Assembly: GCA_003254905.1 (NCBI GenBank)
Contig: QANU01054017.1
Span: 728,279 to 792,278, forward strand
Length of the DNA stretch: 64,000 nucleotides
Reading direction: 5' to 3'
Origin: Nissolia schottii
Taxonomy: Eukaryota > Streptophyta > Magnoliopsida > Fabales > Fabaceae
Below, in pieces: positions 1 through 11,819 of the stretch (position 1 is the stretch's first letter; each line of letters starts with the position of its first letter). A program made the translations under genes and the position numbers. Below the pieces are notes generated by a model. It was not told the origin of the DNA and did not search any database. It was given only the letters and a program-made list of their open reading frames with translations.

Positions 1-119
1 TGAGTTCGAGTGTTACTTAATAAATTGAGCTTTCTAAATTGTTTTTTTCGTTCGATATAAACATTAACCCTACCATTGCCTAAGGAATGTGTTAAAGCTA
101 TATTTTTTTCTTCTTGTAG

Positions 120-3100
120 AGCCACTCTCTTGTTTGATCCAACTTAAGAGTACAACAGAAGAAAATGAATCAGAGCCGAGTTCTGCAATTTTTTTGCGCC
201 CTGGATCTGGAGATTACCACGACTTGTAAGTTTCATTTTTTCACTTATCCTGTTTAATGGGGACAAGTGCTTGTAACTGGCCTGCTGTTAGGAAACCAGT
301 GAAACATTATAGTCTGTGAATGTTTTGCAAATGCATCGTGGCAGGGTATAGGTGTCAAAGTAGATGAAGAAACTTTGTGTGGGACTAACTAACCTGAGCA
401 ACTGAAAATCATACAATAACCATTAATTTCTGATAGATATTCTACCAGTATACAGCCTAGTGTATTTCTATGCATGGCACGGTGATTTCAGAACATCATA
501 CGTGTTATGTATGTTGATGTTATCAATAAAGATCTTACACTGGAATGTAATTTCAGTTTCCCAGAGAACCAAGGGGATGCTTTGCTTGTAGAAGTCCAAG
601 ATTCAAAAAAGACAGTCCATGGTCAAGCCAGGATTCCAATTTCATCCCTCAGCGATAATCCTGTATGTGCTTCACTGCTGCTATATCATCGACAGATACT
701 CTTCCCTTTATGCCATCCACAGCCATGTAATGACTTGTGTTGAATATGCAGAGTGACAGAATTCGGTGGTGGCCAATATATCATAACGAACAAGAATGTG
801 TTGGCAAGATCCAACTCTCCATTGGCAGTACAATGACAAGTGATGAAAACAATCATATAAAGGTTCTGACTCTACCAAAATTAACTTATCAAATATAATT
901 TAATTTTCCAGTTTGTTGATGTAAGATGTTAGAATATATCGAGTGGAGAACTGCATAAAGCATTATAGGAATATTTCCGGAAAATTGTACTTAAGAAATC
1001 AAATCTGATTCCTTACCCTGTTTCTATGGAGAATCATACATATCCATTGTATATAATCGAGTTTTCAATCTAGGTATTAAAGATAAAATTCTTCTAAATT
1101 GTTCATAAAAATGACTAGTTGGATTGTTTTAAAGGGTCGTCATGATTTTATCAGAACTTCAGCCAGGAACCACCAAGATGGTCGTCTCTGGCTTCTGGCT
1201 ACTGAGGCCGTTGTCTCATATTCTCATTTGACATTTTTCTGCAGAGTGCAACCGTCGTGGAAACTCAAGCTTATGATTTATTGCTGGAGGGTGCCATGCG
1301 TGCACAGTATTTCCACTCCCGAAACTTGCGGCTGAATGGGCCTTGGAAGTGGTTGTTAGATGCATTCGCAGAGTACTATGGAGTTTCTGACTCTTATGCT
1401 AACTTGAGGTAATTGCAAAGAGGAAGTTTTATATGTCATCTGAGTACAAAATTACTCCTGTCATTTACCTCCGGTCTTCTTTCTTGTAGATATCTATTAC
1501 ATGTCATGAATGTGGCAACTCCAACCAAGGACTGCCTAGAGCTTGTGAGAGAGTTGCTTGAACCCCTAATAAAAGCAAGAACTGAGAGGAGTTTGACCAG
1601 GCAGGAGGTAAGCTGTATTTCTCATCCTTCCCATTGCAGAAACATATCAAATCATAATATACGGTTTACTTATTTCACGTTGTTCCATTCAATCTTTATT
1701 TTCATGTGTTCCGATTTGTTTATACTTAAATACTTATCATGCATTCAATCAGAGTTCACTACATGGAAAAGAAATACAATATGACAGAAAACTTTTGAGT
1801 AACAATTCTCTCAAGCCTCAGTAATGAGCAAGTACTTGTACTATTCAAGAGTTTCTTTTCTGGATCACTGTCTTTCATTAGGAATCCTAGAAAGTTGCAA
1901 AGGTAGGTGGATGAGAGATGCTAATGAACATAGTATGTAAAAATTTTAAAAGAAAACGAAATATTGTACAACACGGTGCAGGATAAGGTATCCTCCTAAA
2001 CAGAAATTCTTCAGTTTTTTCCATATCTATTGCCCCTAACTAACCGGACTTTACAATTCATGACTTGTTACAATGTTACTTCCTCTTTGGAAATGGATAA
2101 TCAGCCAACAATTTCTCCGTCTGCTTTTACAGAGAAGCATACTTTTAGATTGTGAAACTCAAATTGAAGGTCTTCTGGCTACTGTTTTCGAGAATTACAA
2201 ATCGCTAGATGAGAACTCACCAACAGGCGTAATCGAGCATTTTGGTCTAGCATCCAGTTCTGCGGCACCAGCTCTATATCCTGCTATACAAGTCTTCAGT
2301 AGTCTTCATGATATATTATCTCTAGATGCTCAAACAATTCTAAGAAATTATTTGCAGGTAATTTTATATTGTCATTATTACCGATGACTGATGCTCTTAT
2401 TCAATGTAACTTCGAGCATTTATTCATGAATCAGATTTAGGACTTTCCTTGAACAACCAACTAAATATGAATGGGGAAGTTGGTTGTAGCAGCCTTCAGC
2501 ATCAGCTTCTCTCAGCCAAAGAGTTAGACAAATAATAATAGTACATAAAAATTAAACTATAAATAGTTCGTACAAAGGCAAAATGCCTTTTTGGATCATT
2601 TTTGAAACAATATCACATTAAAAGAAGTCTTTATTGTTGACAGACTGCAGCAAGAAAAAGGTGTAGAAAACACATGATGGAGACTGATGAGTTTGTGTCA
2701 AGCACTGCTGAAGGTTATCTAATGGATACCATCACTATCTCAACTGCATACCTAAAGATGAAAAACCTTTGTGTTTCTATTAGGAATGAAATTGAAGCAG
2801 ACATAAATATCCATAGCCAACATACAATCCATGGCCAGCATATATTCCCCAGGTATTTGGGAAATTTCTTTACACAAGCTCTTATGTAGCAAATCGACAA
2901 TAAAGTTAACAAAATTCATGCTGCTTTTCAATTTCTAACACATGATGTTTCCTTTCTTGGTTATGTAAATGTCCCCGGCCTCCAAATGCCTAGCACATTT
3001 TCTTTATCTATTCGCTTTTGGTTTAGCATAATCTTATTTAATGCTTATTGAGACAGAATTTTTCCTTATTGTTCTAAACTAAAGCCATAATTTTTCAACA

Positions 3101-5832
3101 GTAAACCTCTTTTTTAATTTTGCTCCAAATATTTTTCTTTTGATAACATTATAGATTTTCTGACATGTGTTGTCCAATTTTCAGTTCAATTGACCTGACA
3201 AATATTACAGCAGCCGTTTACAGCACTGAGCTGTGTAAAAGGCTGAGAACTTTTCTGTCTGCATGGCCACCATCTAGTCCACAAGCGCATGTGAATGAGC
3301 TTCTAATTGCAACTGCTGACTTTGAACGCGATCTTGAATCGTGGAACATAAGGTTTGTCTAAGAAACTTCTCTGACTGCACTTACAACTACAAGCAAAAA
3401 AACTTAGATCCTCCATAAATTACAATATCATTTCTGACGTGCGGTATTATTCTTTACGTGTCAGTCCTGTGCAGGGTGGTGTAGACTCCAGAAATTTGTT
3501 CCACAACTACATCATGGTGTGGATACAGGATATGCAACTTAGTTTGCTTGATGTTTGTAAAGCAGAAAAGGTAGCCATTATTTTAGCTACTTTATGCAAC
3601 AATTATCAGGGAAACTGCACGTAAAAACTTAGAATTGAAATGACCCTCCTTAATACAAACGAATGATGCAGGTGCCGTGGTCTGGAGTAACTACAAACTA
3701 TTCCACCTCCCCATTTGCTGAGGAAATGTATGAGAAGATCAAAGACAACCTTATCCTGTACGAAGTAGCAATCAATAGATGGCCTCAGTACTCACTTTAT
3801 TTGGAAAGTGTATGTTCTAAACTATGAAATTCTTTTATTAAGCCATCTGCATTTAAAATCCCTTCTGGGCAGTCATATCTGTCTCCTTTAATATCTACAA
3901 TTTCATAATAACTTGATTTGCATTTTTTTTTCCTCTTATTTTTTGAAGGCCGTTGCAAATATTGAGAGAGCAATCATGAAATCCCTTGAGAAGCAATACA
4001 ATGATATCTTAACTCCTTTGAAAGATAGCATACCAAAGAGACTTCACTTGCAAGTCCAAAAGCTAGCAAGAAGACAATCTACTACTGTCAACTTGCTTCC
4101 TAATCAAGTAAGTTCTCGCTAGGCTTATATTTTGGTATCACTATCTGTTATGGACCAACCGGGCCCCAGCTGCAGCTGATTCTGTTGCTAAGAATAATAA
4201 GGAAAAGGGAATCATTCCATTTCCATTCCACTATTCTAGGAAAGGAAAGAAGAGATTAGAGGAAAATTCAAATCTGAATCATATCTGATTGGATTATTTT
4301 AAACAGAATTTGTTTAGCCAATTAGGAAATCAATTAGTTGCAATAAAATAGGAAAGAATAAAGATTCAGCTAGGATTATCTCTCTCTCGAATATATGAGG
4401 GAAACCGAGGCTGAGAAAAGATTATTCAGGTTTAGACAGAACTGGAAAGGGGACCAAGGGATTCATTATTTCCCAGGCTTATTTTTCTGTTTATCGTTTT
4501 ATTAGTCTGCAGCCCTTCGGCTTGTTACGGTTCTGCCAGGAAATTCCCTATTGGAATTCCTGTTTATCTAATAAATTCAGCAACAGCACCAGTTTTTCCT
4601 TTAAATTAGATACCAGTTCTTACACTATCACATAACACATACATGGTTTTGATTGTTTCAATCTATATGTTTAAAATAATTTTCTTATCATATTTGATTT
4701 TATCCAGTTGGGAATATTCTTGAACACCATCAAGAGGATTGTTGATGTTCTGCATTGTAGAGTGGAAGACATCCTAAAGTCATGGGCATCCTGTCTGCCT
4801 GTCATGGGAGATAAGAAGTCACTTTTTGGGGAGCAAATGAATGGAATCACTGTTCTCTTGAAAACCAAATACAAAACCTATTTGCAAGCAATCATTGGGA
4901 ATCTTGTCAACAATGTAAGATCATTCCGAATCCTGTTTTCTTATGCTACTTCAAAGTCATCCTATAGCATAGAACATTAATGCCATAAAGTTTTTGTTTG
5001 TAATCTCGAAAATTTGCATTTGATGCTATAAAAAGTTTTACATTGTTTCAGATGCAAGGTAATCGGAGCACGCGGCTGAAGAAGATCCTTGAGGAAACAA
5101 AGGAAGCAGATGGAGAGGCAGAAGTGCGTGAAAGAATGCAGCTGCTAAATTCACAACTCAGTGACTTCATCTCCAACCTGCATGAGGTCTTTACCAGCCA
5201 GATTTTCATAGCTATATGCCGTGGATTATGGGATAGGATGGGACAGGTGAACTACTAACTATAAAGTTTTTGTGTGTTCACATGTTTGGTTCATGTTCTG
5301 AAACCATGTTCACGTGTTCTCGGGCCTAACCTCATTTTAATTAATTGTGCTGTGCTAGATTGTTCTGAAATTTCTTGAAGGAAGGAAAGAAAACAGGATA
5401 TGGTACAATGGCTCTTGCTATGCTCTTGGGGTAAGTCAAACATTGATGTCAACTCTATTTATTGAGTTGAATTTCTATGCTATCATGGTGTAATCTTTCA
5501 ATCATGTGCTGTCACATAAGTATATAAGCGGCTACTTGTCATTTTTGTTGATGTGGCAGCACATATTTGGATAATCACCATAAAACTTTGTCCTCCATAA
5601 TAACTAAACTCATATTTATTACCATTTTCTTCTCTATAATGTTATGACACCTATGACTTTTTTACTTGGGTAGATATTGGATGACACGTTTGCTTCCCAG
5701 ATGCAAAGATTGCGAGGAAATGCATTGCAAGAGAAGGATATTGAGCCTCCTCGGTCAGTGATTGAAGCCAGATCTATTCTTTGCAAAGACACAACAAATG
5801 GAATTGATCCATCTAGTTACTACTACATATAG
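120..5832 (+). CDS. C2/MUN-like plant protein, 3' part of gene (15 exons in window)
   Basis: Exons read from ORFs and GT-AG borders: 120-225, 492-662, 752-862, 1245-1408, 1490-1607, 2133-2357, 2644-2852, 3185-3352, 3465-3570, 3672-3809, 3949-4107, 4708-4914, 5052-5246, 5359-5430 and 5674-5832 (TAG). They encode about 768 residues; the 5' exons lie outside the window, since position 1 is already intron. The first exons look like a C2 beta-sandwich (MYVDVINKDLTLE, then VHGQARIPISSL and VGKIQLSIGS), a calcium/phospholipid-binding fold. The rest is a long helical region like the MUN/Munc13-type region of plant proteins. From memory it resembles the products of Arabidopsis AT4G24610 and AT5G65440, whose function is not established. 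All junctions keep phase except 225/492, where one base seems to be missing at the donor. The intron between 4107 and 4708 carries a solo LTR. Gene call is firm; the function is inference. Confidence 0.82.
4146..4624 (+). mobile_element. solo LTR of an LTR retrotransposon, inside an intron
   Basis: A 479-bp segment begins TGTTATGGACC and ends AGTTCTTACA, the TG...CA ends of an LTR. It is flanked on both sides by the 5-bp direct repeat CTATC (4141-4145 and 4625-4629), the target duplication expected from an LTR-retrotransposon integrase. A possible polyadenylation signal, CTAATAAATTC, lies near the 3' end. No internal retroviral-type coding sequence is present, so this is a solo LTR left by LTR-LTR recombination. 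The superfamily and the transcription direction cannot be decided here. It sits in the intron between exons 3949-4107 and 4708-4914 of the C2/MUN-like gene. Confidence 0.8.
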
Positions 5833-8180
5833 TTTAGTTAGCTCTTCATACAAGATCCGCTAGATTTTCTCTGCTGCTTCTGAAATTCATTCTTTTTGCA
5901 TATAAATGTAATAATAATAATCATCAATAGGGCATATAACAAGGAGATCGCAGTTAGAGTTTATCTAAACAGCACTCCACCTCATTCTTATAAAAAGAAA
6001 AAATGAACACTTCATATCTTTTTGCTTATATTAGTATAAGCATCAAAAGTTAGTTTCTTGTGGTGGTTTAAAGTTTAAACTTTAAACCTTATGTCCTAGG
6101 TACGAAATCAAACAAAGACGTTAAAGTATAAGCATAAAAAAAAATATTATTTTATGTATTTTTAAATATATGAATAGATAGATATTTATTAGTGAAACTT
6201 TTAAAGATGTTAAAAATGCAAAATTTCATATAAAATATTTAATTTAGACCTAATATAAATGAGTCCGAAAATTCTTAGCAAAATTTCTAGCTTTGTTTAT
6301 CATTAAATTCAAATAGTTTATAAATATAAATATATATATATATAAATAATTATGAAATCATTTAAAGTGTACTATGACCATATTTCTTGGCGAATTTTGT
6401 GCATTATTAACAATTCATTTTAATTATACTATTACAAACAATTTATTTTAGTATCTATGTAGTGAAATAGTATAAATAAGAATTGGTAAGATTTGTAAAA
6501 ATCATTTTAATCGAACTTTTAATTATACTATTATCATAATTCTCAGCAAATCATATAAAAGCTATAAGAATTATGAAATAAAGTAGTTAATTGGAATTTT
6601 CATAATAATTAATTACACAGATGTCAACAATTCATTTCAATTTTTGTATATTGATTTCTTTCTAATTTCTATATTACTTATTTATATTTACATATTATTT
6701 GAATTTTAAATATTTAATGATGAAAAAAAGTTAGGAAATTCGCTAAGAATTTTCTGGTCTTATTAATATTAGGTATGAGTAAAAAATTTTATTAAAAAAT
6801 TTAAATTTTTTATTAATGCCATAAACCTCTTCTATTTATGTGTATATATATAAGGAGAGAGGTGTCCAGCGGGTTGAATTGATCCACCGATCCATTGACC
6901 TGAATCGACCTAAAGGATTTTGGGTTGGGTCGAGTCGAATATTCAGGTCATCGAGTAAAACCCGATTGACCCGAGTATTGGTATGGTCGGTTTTTTGGTG
7001 ATCGATTTCTAAAATAGACCTAATTCTTCGACATAACATATCCATTATTACTTTTTTATTTTTTATATTATAACAATTTTTTATTTTTAACAATTATTAT
7101 TTTTATCATGTACAATATAATTTTATATTACTTTTAAAAATATGTTTTAAAAAATGAAAAAATATATATTTTAAAATAAAATAAAATAAATAATTTTTTT
7201 AAAAATAATAATAATGACAGGGTCATGGGGCCATCTGTGTACCTAACTCGTCGAATGTTGGATTGAGTTGGGTTGGGTCTTGTATCCAAAAAAAATTAAA
7301 AACTAACCCAACTCAATCCATTATTGTATATTGAGATTGGGTATTTTTCACTTCAAAACTAGCCAAATCCAACTCATTCACAACCCTAATTATACCTCTA
7401 ATGTTATCCCTTAGATGAGGTAGGGTTTATTATTCTGAGTTCTCCAATAGCCAAATCTTTAATCAATTGACAAAAAAAATTTTGGTACATATCAATATTG
7501 ACAAAATTTTAAATTTTCTAAATGTGTAACATTAAAATAATTGATTAACTAATTAACAACTCCAAGTTGTTAGTGATTTCAAGAAAATGTTATTCCTCAA
7601 TAATTACTTATAAAAAAAAAAGTTGAAGAACATATTTGTCCTTACTTTATGGATATTCATAATCTTAAGGGGGGGGAAGGTGTTATAAAAAATAAAGCAA
7701 ATTATTATTAGAAATAATTTATGAAATAATTTATAACTTTAGAAAACAATTTTCTTGAATTTTGATCCATTATGGCAAAGTAAATTTTAAAATTATTGCA
7801 TTTAAATATCAATTAATCATCTATAAATATATTTTTTGTACAATAAATAAAATAATATTATTTACAGAGAATCCTAACAACGCTTACAATTAAAAATGAT
7901 ACATCAAACTTAACGCTAATAGGATACAAATACACTATGCATTTTGAACTAACAGAATATCTATAACTCTGCTCTTTACTCGAAGATTATAAATGTCTAA
8001 GCATCTTTTATGTCATAAATCAATACAATAAGTGTTTCAGTTTGAAGAACGCATTACACATCTCTTTTCGCAATAGATCTAAATATTTTTGTCATATGTA
8101 AGACTTTCTATAAAAGAAATATCATAAAGAAAAACAAGTGCACCACAAAGGGAAAACAAAAACACCACAAAAGGATATAA
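5833..8180. other. AT-rich intergenic DNA
   Basis: No supported gene. The stretch is very AT-rich with many short A/T runs. Between about 6855 and 7400 it holds a less AT-rich patch with scattered GGGTTGGGTCGAGTCG-like and CCAACTCAATCCA-like words in both orientations, as often seen in old dispersed plant repeats; no ends could be fixed. A run of G (GGGGGGG) lies near 7671. Confidence 0.5.
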
Positions 8181-11100
8181 CTAATCATCTATCAATATTA
8201 ATTTTTGGTTTATCTGCAAAAATTAAAATAAAATAGATCAATAACATTTTAAATAAATTATTGTACTAGTGGTTCCAAATAATTAACAAATACTCTTTTT
8301 TTTAACACATGAGGGCTGGAGCCCAATATATTTTTTTTTTGCAGTTCCAAATCTCATCGCAAACTGCATCTATTTGCCTATTTAACGAAAGCAGGCATCA
8401 CTCATTGTGTCTAAAACCCTAGCTGCATGTCGATCAAATTGTTTCTTTGCTGCCATTGACAAACTCCTCGTATATTCCGATAATATTATATTAATTGATA
8501 TAAGAAGATTATTTTGCAGTTTCTGGAAGATTTCGGCATCGATGATAAGATCTTACACTTCTCATCATCGTACTAGTTGATCCCTTTGTTTGCCTAGGGC
8601 CGGTACGCATGTAATTTCTCCTTTTCATTTTCATGTTTGCTTTTGTAGCTTCGTATATGACCTATTGTTAATTAATAAAAAATAGATCTCAATATATTTT
8701 GGCAGATTACAAATTTAGGGATAGTTGTTCTATTGTCTATTTAACAGAAGCAATCGCCCTTTTGTTTTTGAAACCCTAACAACGTATTGATTGAATTGTT
8801 TCTGTTAATCATCTATGAATATTAATTTTCGGTTTATCTTCAAAAATTGAAATAAAATAGATCAATAACACTTTAAAAAAATTACTGTACTAGTAGTTTC
8901 AAATAATTAACAAATACCTTTTTTTTTACACATGAGGGTCGGAGCCCAATATTTTTTTTTTGTAGTTTCAAATCTCATCGCGAACTGCATCTATTTGCCT
9001 ATATAACGAAAGCAAACATCACTCATTGTGTTTAAAACCTTAGCTGCATGTCAATCAGATTGTTTCTTTGCTGCCATTGACAAACTCCTCGTATTCTTAT
9101 AATATTATATTAATTGATACGAGAAGATTATTTTGCAGTTTCTGGCAGATTTCGGCATCGATGATAAGATCTTGCACGTCTCATCATCGTACTAGTCGAT
9201 CCCCTTGTTTGCCTAGGCCCGGTGCGCATGTAATTTCTCCTTTTCATGTTCATGTCTGCTTTTGTAGTTTCACATATCACCTATTGTTAATTAATAAAAA
9301 ATAGATCTCAATATATTTTGGCAGATTACAAATTTAGAGATACGTTGTTCTTTTGTCTATTTAACGGAAGCTATCGCCCTTTTGTTTTTGAAACCCTAAC
9401 AACGTATTGATTGAATTGTTTCTGTTTCATCAGTAACAAAACTCTTGTATATTACACGAATAATACACTAAGTGGTGCAAAAATATTTTTCTACAGTTTT
9501 TCGGCTTATTTTATCATTGGTGGCAAGTTCCTAAACCACACATCGATCGATCAAACCAATTTCTTTTTTTTTCCATTGACAAACTCCTCATATATTCATA
9601 ATATTATATTAATTGATATTATAAGATTATTTTGCAGCTATCTGGCATATTTCATCATCAATGATAAGGTCCTACAATTCTCGTAATCGTGCAGATCAAT
9701 CATTCTTGAAGCTAACTAACACGCATGTAATTTCTTCCCCTTTTCATTTTCATTCAACTTTATTTATTGTTTTGTATATTACCTATTGTTAACTAATAAA
9801 AAAATAAATCTAAATATATTTGTTAGCTTACTGATTTAAACCGTTTTGATAAACAAGTTTAAAACATAAAATGATTATGTGAAAAAGATGAGATTTTAGG
9901 TTTGTAAGCTTATTTTGGGATTAAAGGAAGAGGAAGGGATGAAGGGAAGTGAAATGGGGTCTATGAGGGTTGGATGGTGAGGGGTAAACAGCCCTGCCTC
10001 CCAATCCAAGCCCTAGTGGGGGTGGTTTGGTTTATGAAGTTTGAGAATCAATCAACCTTGTGTACGCCCTCAGGTGCCAGAGAGGGCGTGTTTTCTGCAG
10101 CAGCCCATGGCTATGGTGGATGATGCTTTCTCTTGTTTTCTTCTCTGGTTTTTCTCTGGTTCTCTTCTCTCTTTTTGTTGTTATTTTCGTTCTATTTTTT
10201 CTATCTCCCTTTAGGTCCTCCTTCCTCTCTTTTATCTTTTTCTCTCTCTCCCGTTTCCCTCCTTTTCCTCCCATCAGATTCCTCCTGCTCCCTTGGGTTC
10301 CTGCATGCCCTGTCATTTTCAGGGAGCTGCAGGTGCAGGTCCTGGCTACCTGTTCCCCAAGCCTGCAGCACAAACCAGCTCACCCTTCTCTCACCCTTCC
10401 CTCAAAGCACTTTCTTTCACCAAAACAACCTAGTACAAACAAACTCCTTTTGTCTCATTCCCTAGGTAGTGGAACATGCTCTAAAAATGTGCTACAATGC
10501 TGCTCACAAGTTGCTTCCTCAAGGAGGTCATCAGGGTGTCTCAGATACGCCCTGTAACCCGCCTGAGGAGTTTTTGTTGCTATTTGCTGTCAACCTGTGC
10601 ACAAGGGCGTATTTTGTTGATTGATTATCAAGACTCCATAATTGGCCAAAAGGTCTTGGAGTGGAATCCCATGGTATCTTTGGGATGTGGGGCAGGGCCC
10701 AAAGCCCTCCAATCCATTACACCTCATAGTTCCCCTTCTTGTCTTATCATAAATATGCTGAGGGCGTGTCTGTTTGGCATCACCCTGTGCCAAACCCTTA
10801 ATATCTATGGTAGAGACAAGTCCTCATGTATTTAATATTCCTAATGCTATCCTAAATACATATGTTACAAAAGGGTCTATATAGCTTACAAATTAAGGGT
10901 GTGTTTCATTCTTTTGTCTATTTAGCAAAAGCAATCACCTTTTTTTTTTCCTTTTTGAAACCCTAACAACATGTTGATCGGACCGTTTCTTTTTCATCAT
11001 TACTAAATGATATTCAAATTTCTTTGTACAGTTTTTTGGCTTTATTCATTGTCGATGTCAGGTTCCCACACCTCTCACCATTATTAACTGTGTCTATTTC
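8181..11100 (+). repeat. tandem array of TATA/telo-box modules (634-bp units)
   Basis: Unit 1 (8181-8814) is followed directly by a near-identical unit 2 (8815 to about 9430), an offset of 634 bp. A more diverged third copy follows (about 9430-9831, resumed at 10890-11100 after an insertion). Each unit contains two related modules, so a motif recurs at about 8376, 8736, 8998, 9356, 10917 and, weaker, 11482. The motif is CTATTTAAC (TATA-like), then about 30-35 bases later AAACCCTA (telo box), then a conserved GATT...TTGTTTCT. Downstream of it, units 1 and 2 share a potential hairpin: GATGATAAGA pairs with TCTCATCATC around a 9-10 base loop. A TATA-like box followed by a telo box resembles plant promoter/5'-leader sequence of translation-related genes. 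No ORF is conserved among the copies. The role is unknown. Confidence 0.75.
9832..10881. mobile_element. about 1.05-kb insertion with 8-bp target duplication (hAT-like by duplication length)
   Basis: The 8-bp word TAGCTTAC occurs at 9824-9831 and at 10882-10889. Removing the DNA between them restores continuity with units 1 and 2 of the surrounding tandem array (AATATATTT...TTACAAATT), so an insertion is well supported. An 8-bp duplication is typical of hAT transposons. The terminal inverted repeats are weak at best: ACCGTTTTG near the left end, ACCCTTTTG on the complement near the right end. The body has a strong pyrimidine bias on the + strand (10130-10300). The word ACGCCCT or its complement AGGGCGT recurs at about 10063, 10085, 10551, 10604 and 10762. 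ORFs inside (for example 10060-10557) look like by-products of the composition bias. No transposase was recognised, so it is non-autonomous. Confidence 0.65.
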
Positions 11101-11819
11101 TTCTTCTACAACGAGATTGGTATGTTGTTTTTACCTTTCATTTATGTTTAATTTGAGAATTGTTTATTTCAAAGATTACAATTTGTTTTTGACCGGAATA
11201 AATTACAAATTATTTCTCAGTACTTATTAAATAGAATTTTAATTTATTAACACAAAATTGATCGAAGGATAAATAAGTTAGTTCCCATCTTAGAGTGTCT
11301 CAAGTTAGAGACTTACACAAAAAAAAGACTCTTTATTAAGAGAGATATTTACAAAACCTTGAACCAAATTAGTCAATTCCACTAATAGTAGAGTCTAAAT
11401 ACTAATTCAAGGAAAAAAAATAGAATTTTAATTTAACTATATCTTGATAGTTCAAAACTTAATCACTTACTTCACCCAATTGTTTATTTAACAAAAGCAC
11501 TCACCTCCTTTTGTTATTAATACCCAAGCTGGATTTTGATCAATCCATTTTTTTTCTTGTTATTTAAAAATTTTTATATGTTGACAAAATATGCAAAGGA
11601 AATTGGTTATTAAAAACAGAACATCAATAAAATCAAAAATAGTAAATTGGGTAAAATTATTTAATAATTTTAATTAAAAATTTCAAAGTATCTTCATAAA
11701 ATAATTATATAAAATGTTTAAATAATAAGGATATTTTATAATTTATTTTAAAATTTAATTTCAAAGAATAGTACTATATGAATTTAATGTTTTACGGTAG
11801 TTGAAGATTTATTGTAACA

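Noticed and set aside
10060-10557. 165-codon ORF (+) and overlapping ORFs on both strands
   Set aside because: They arise from the pyrimidine-rich body of an inserted element; composition is Leu/Ser/Phe-rich, with no motif and several overlapping frames.
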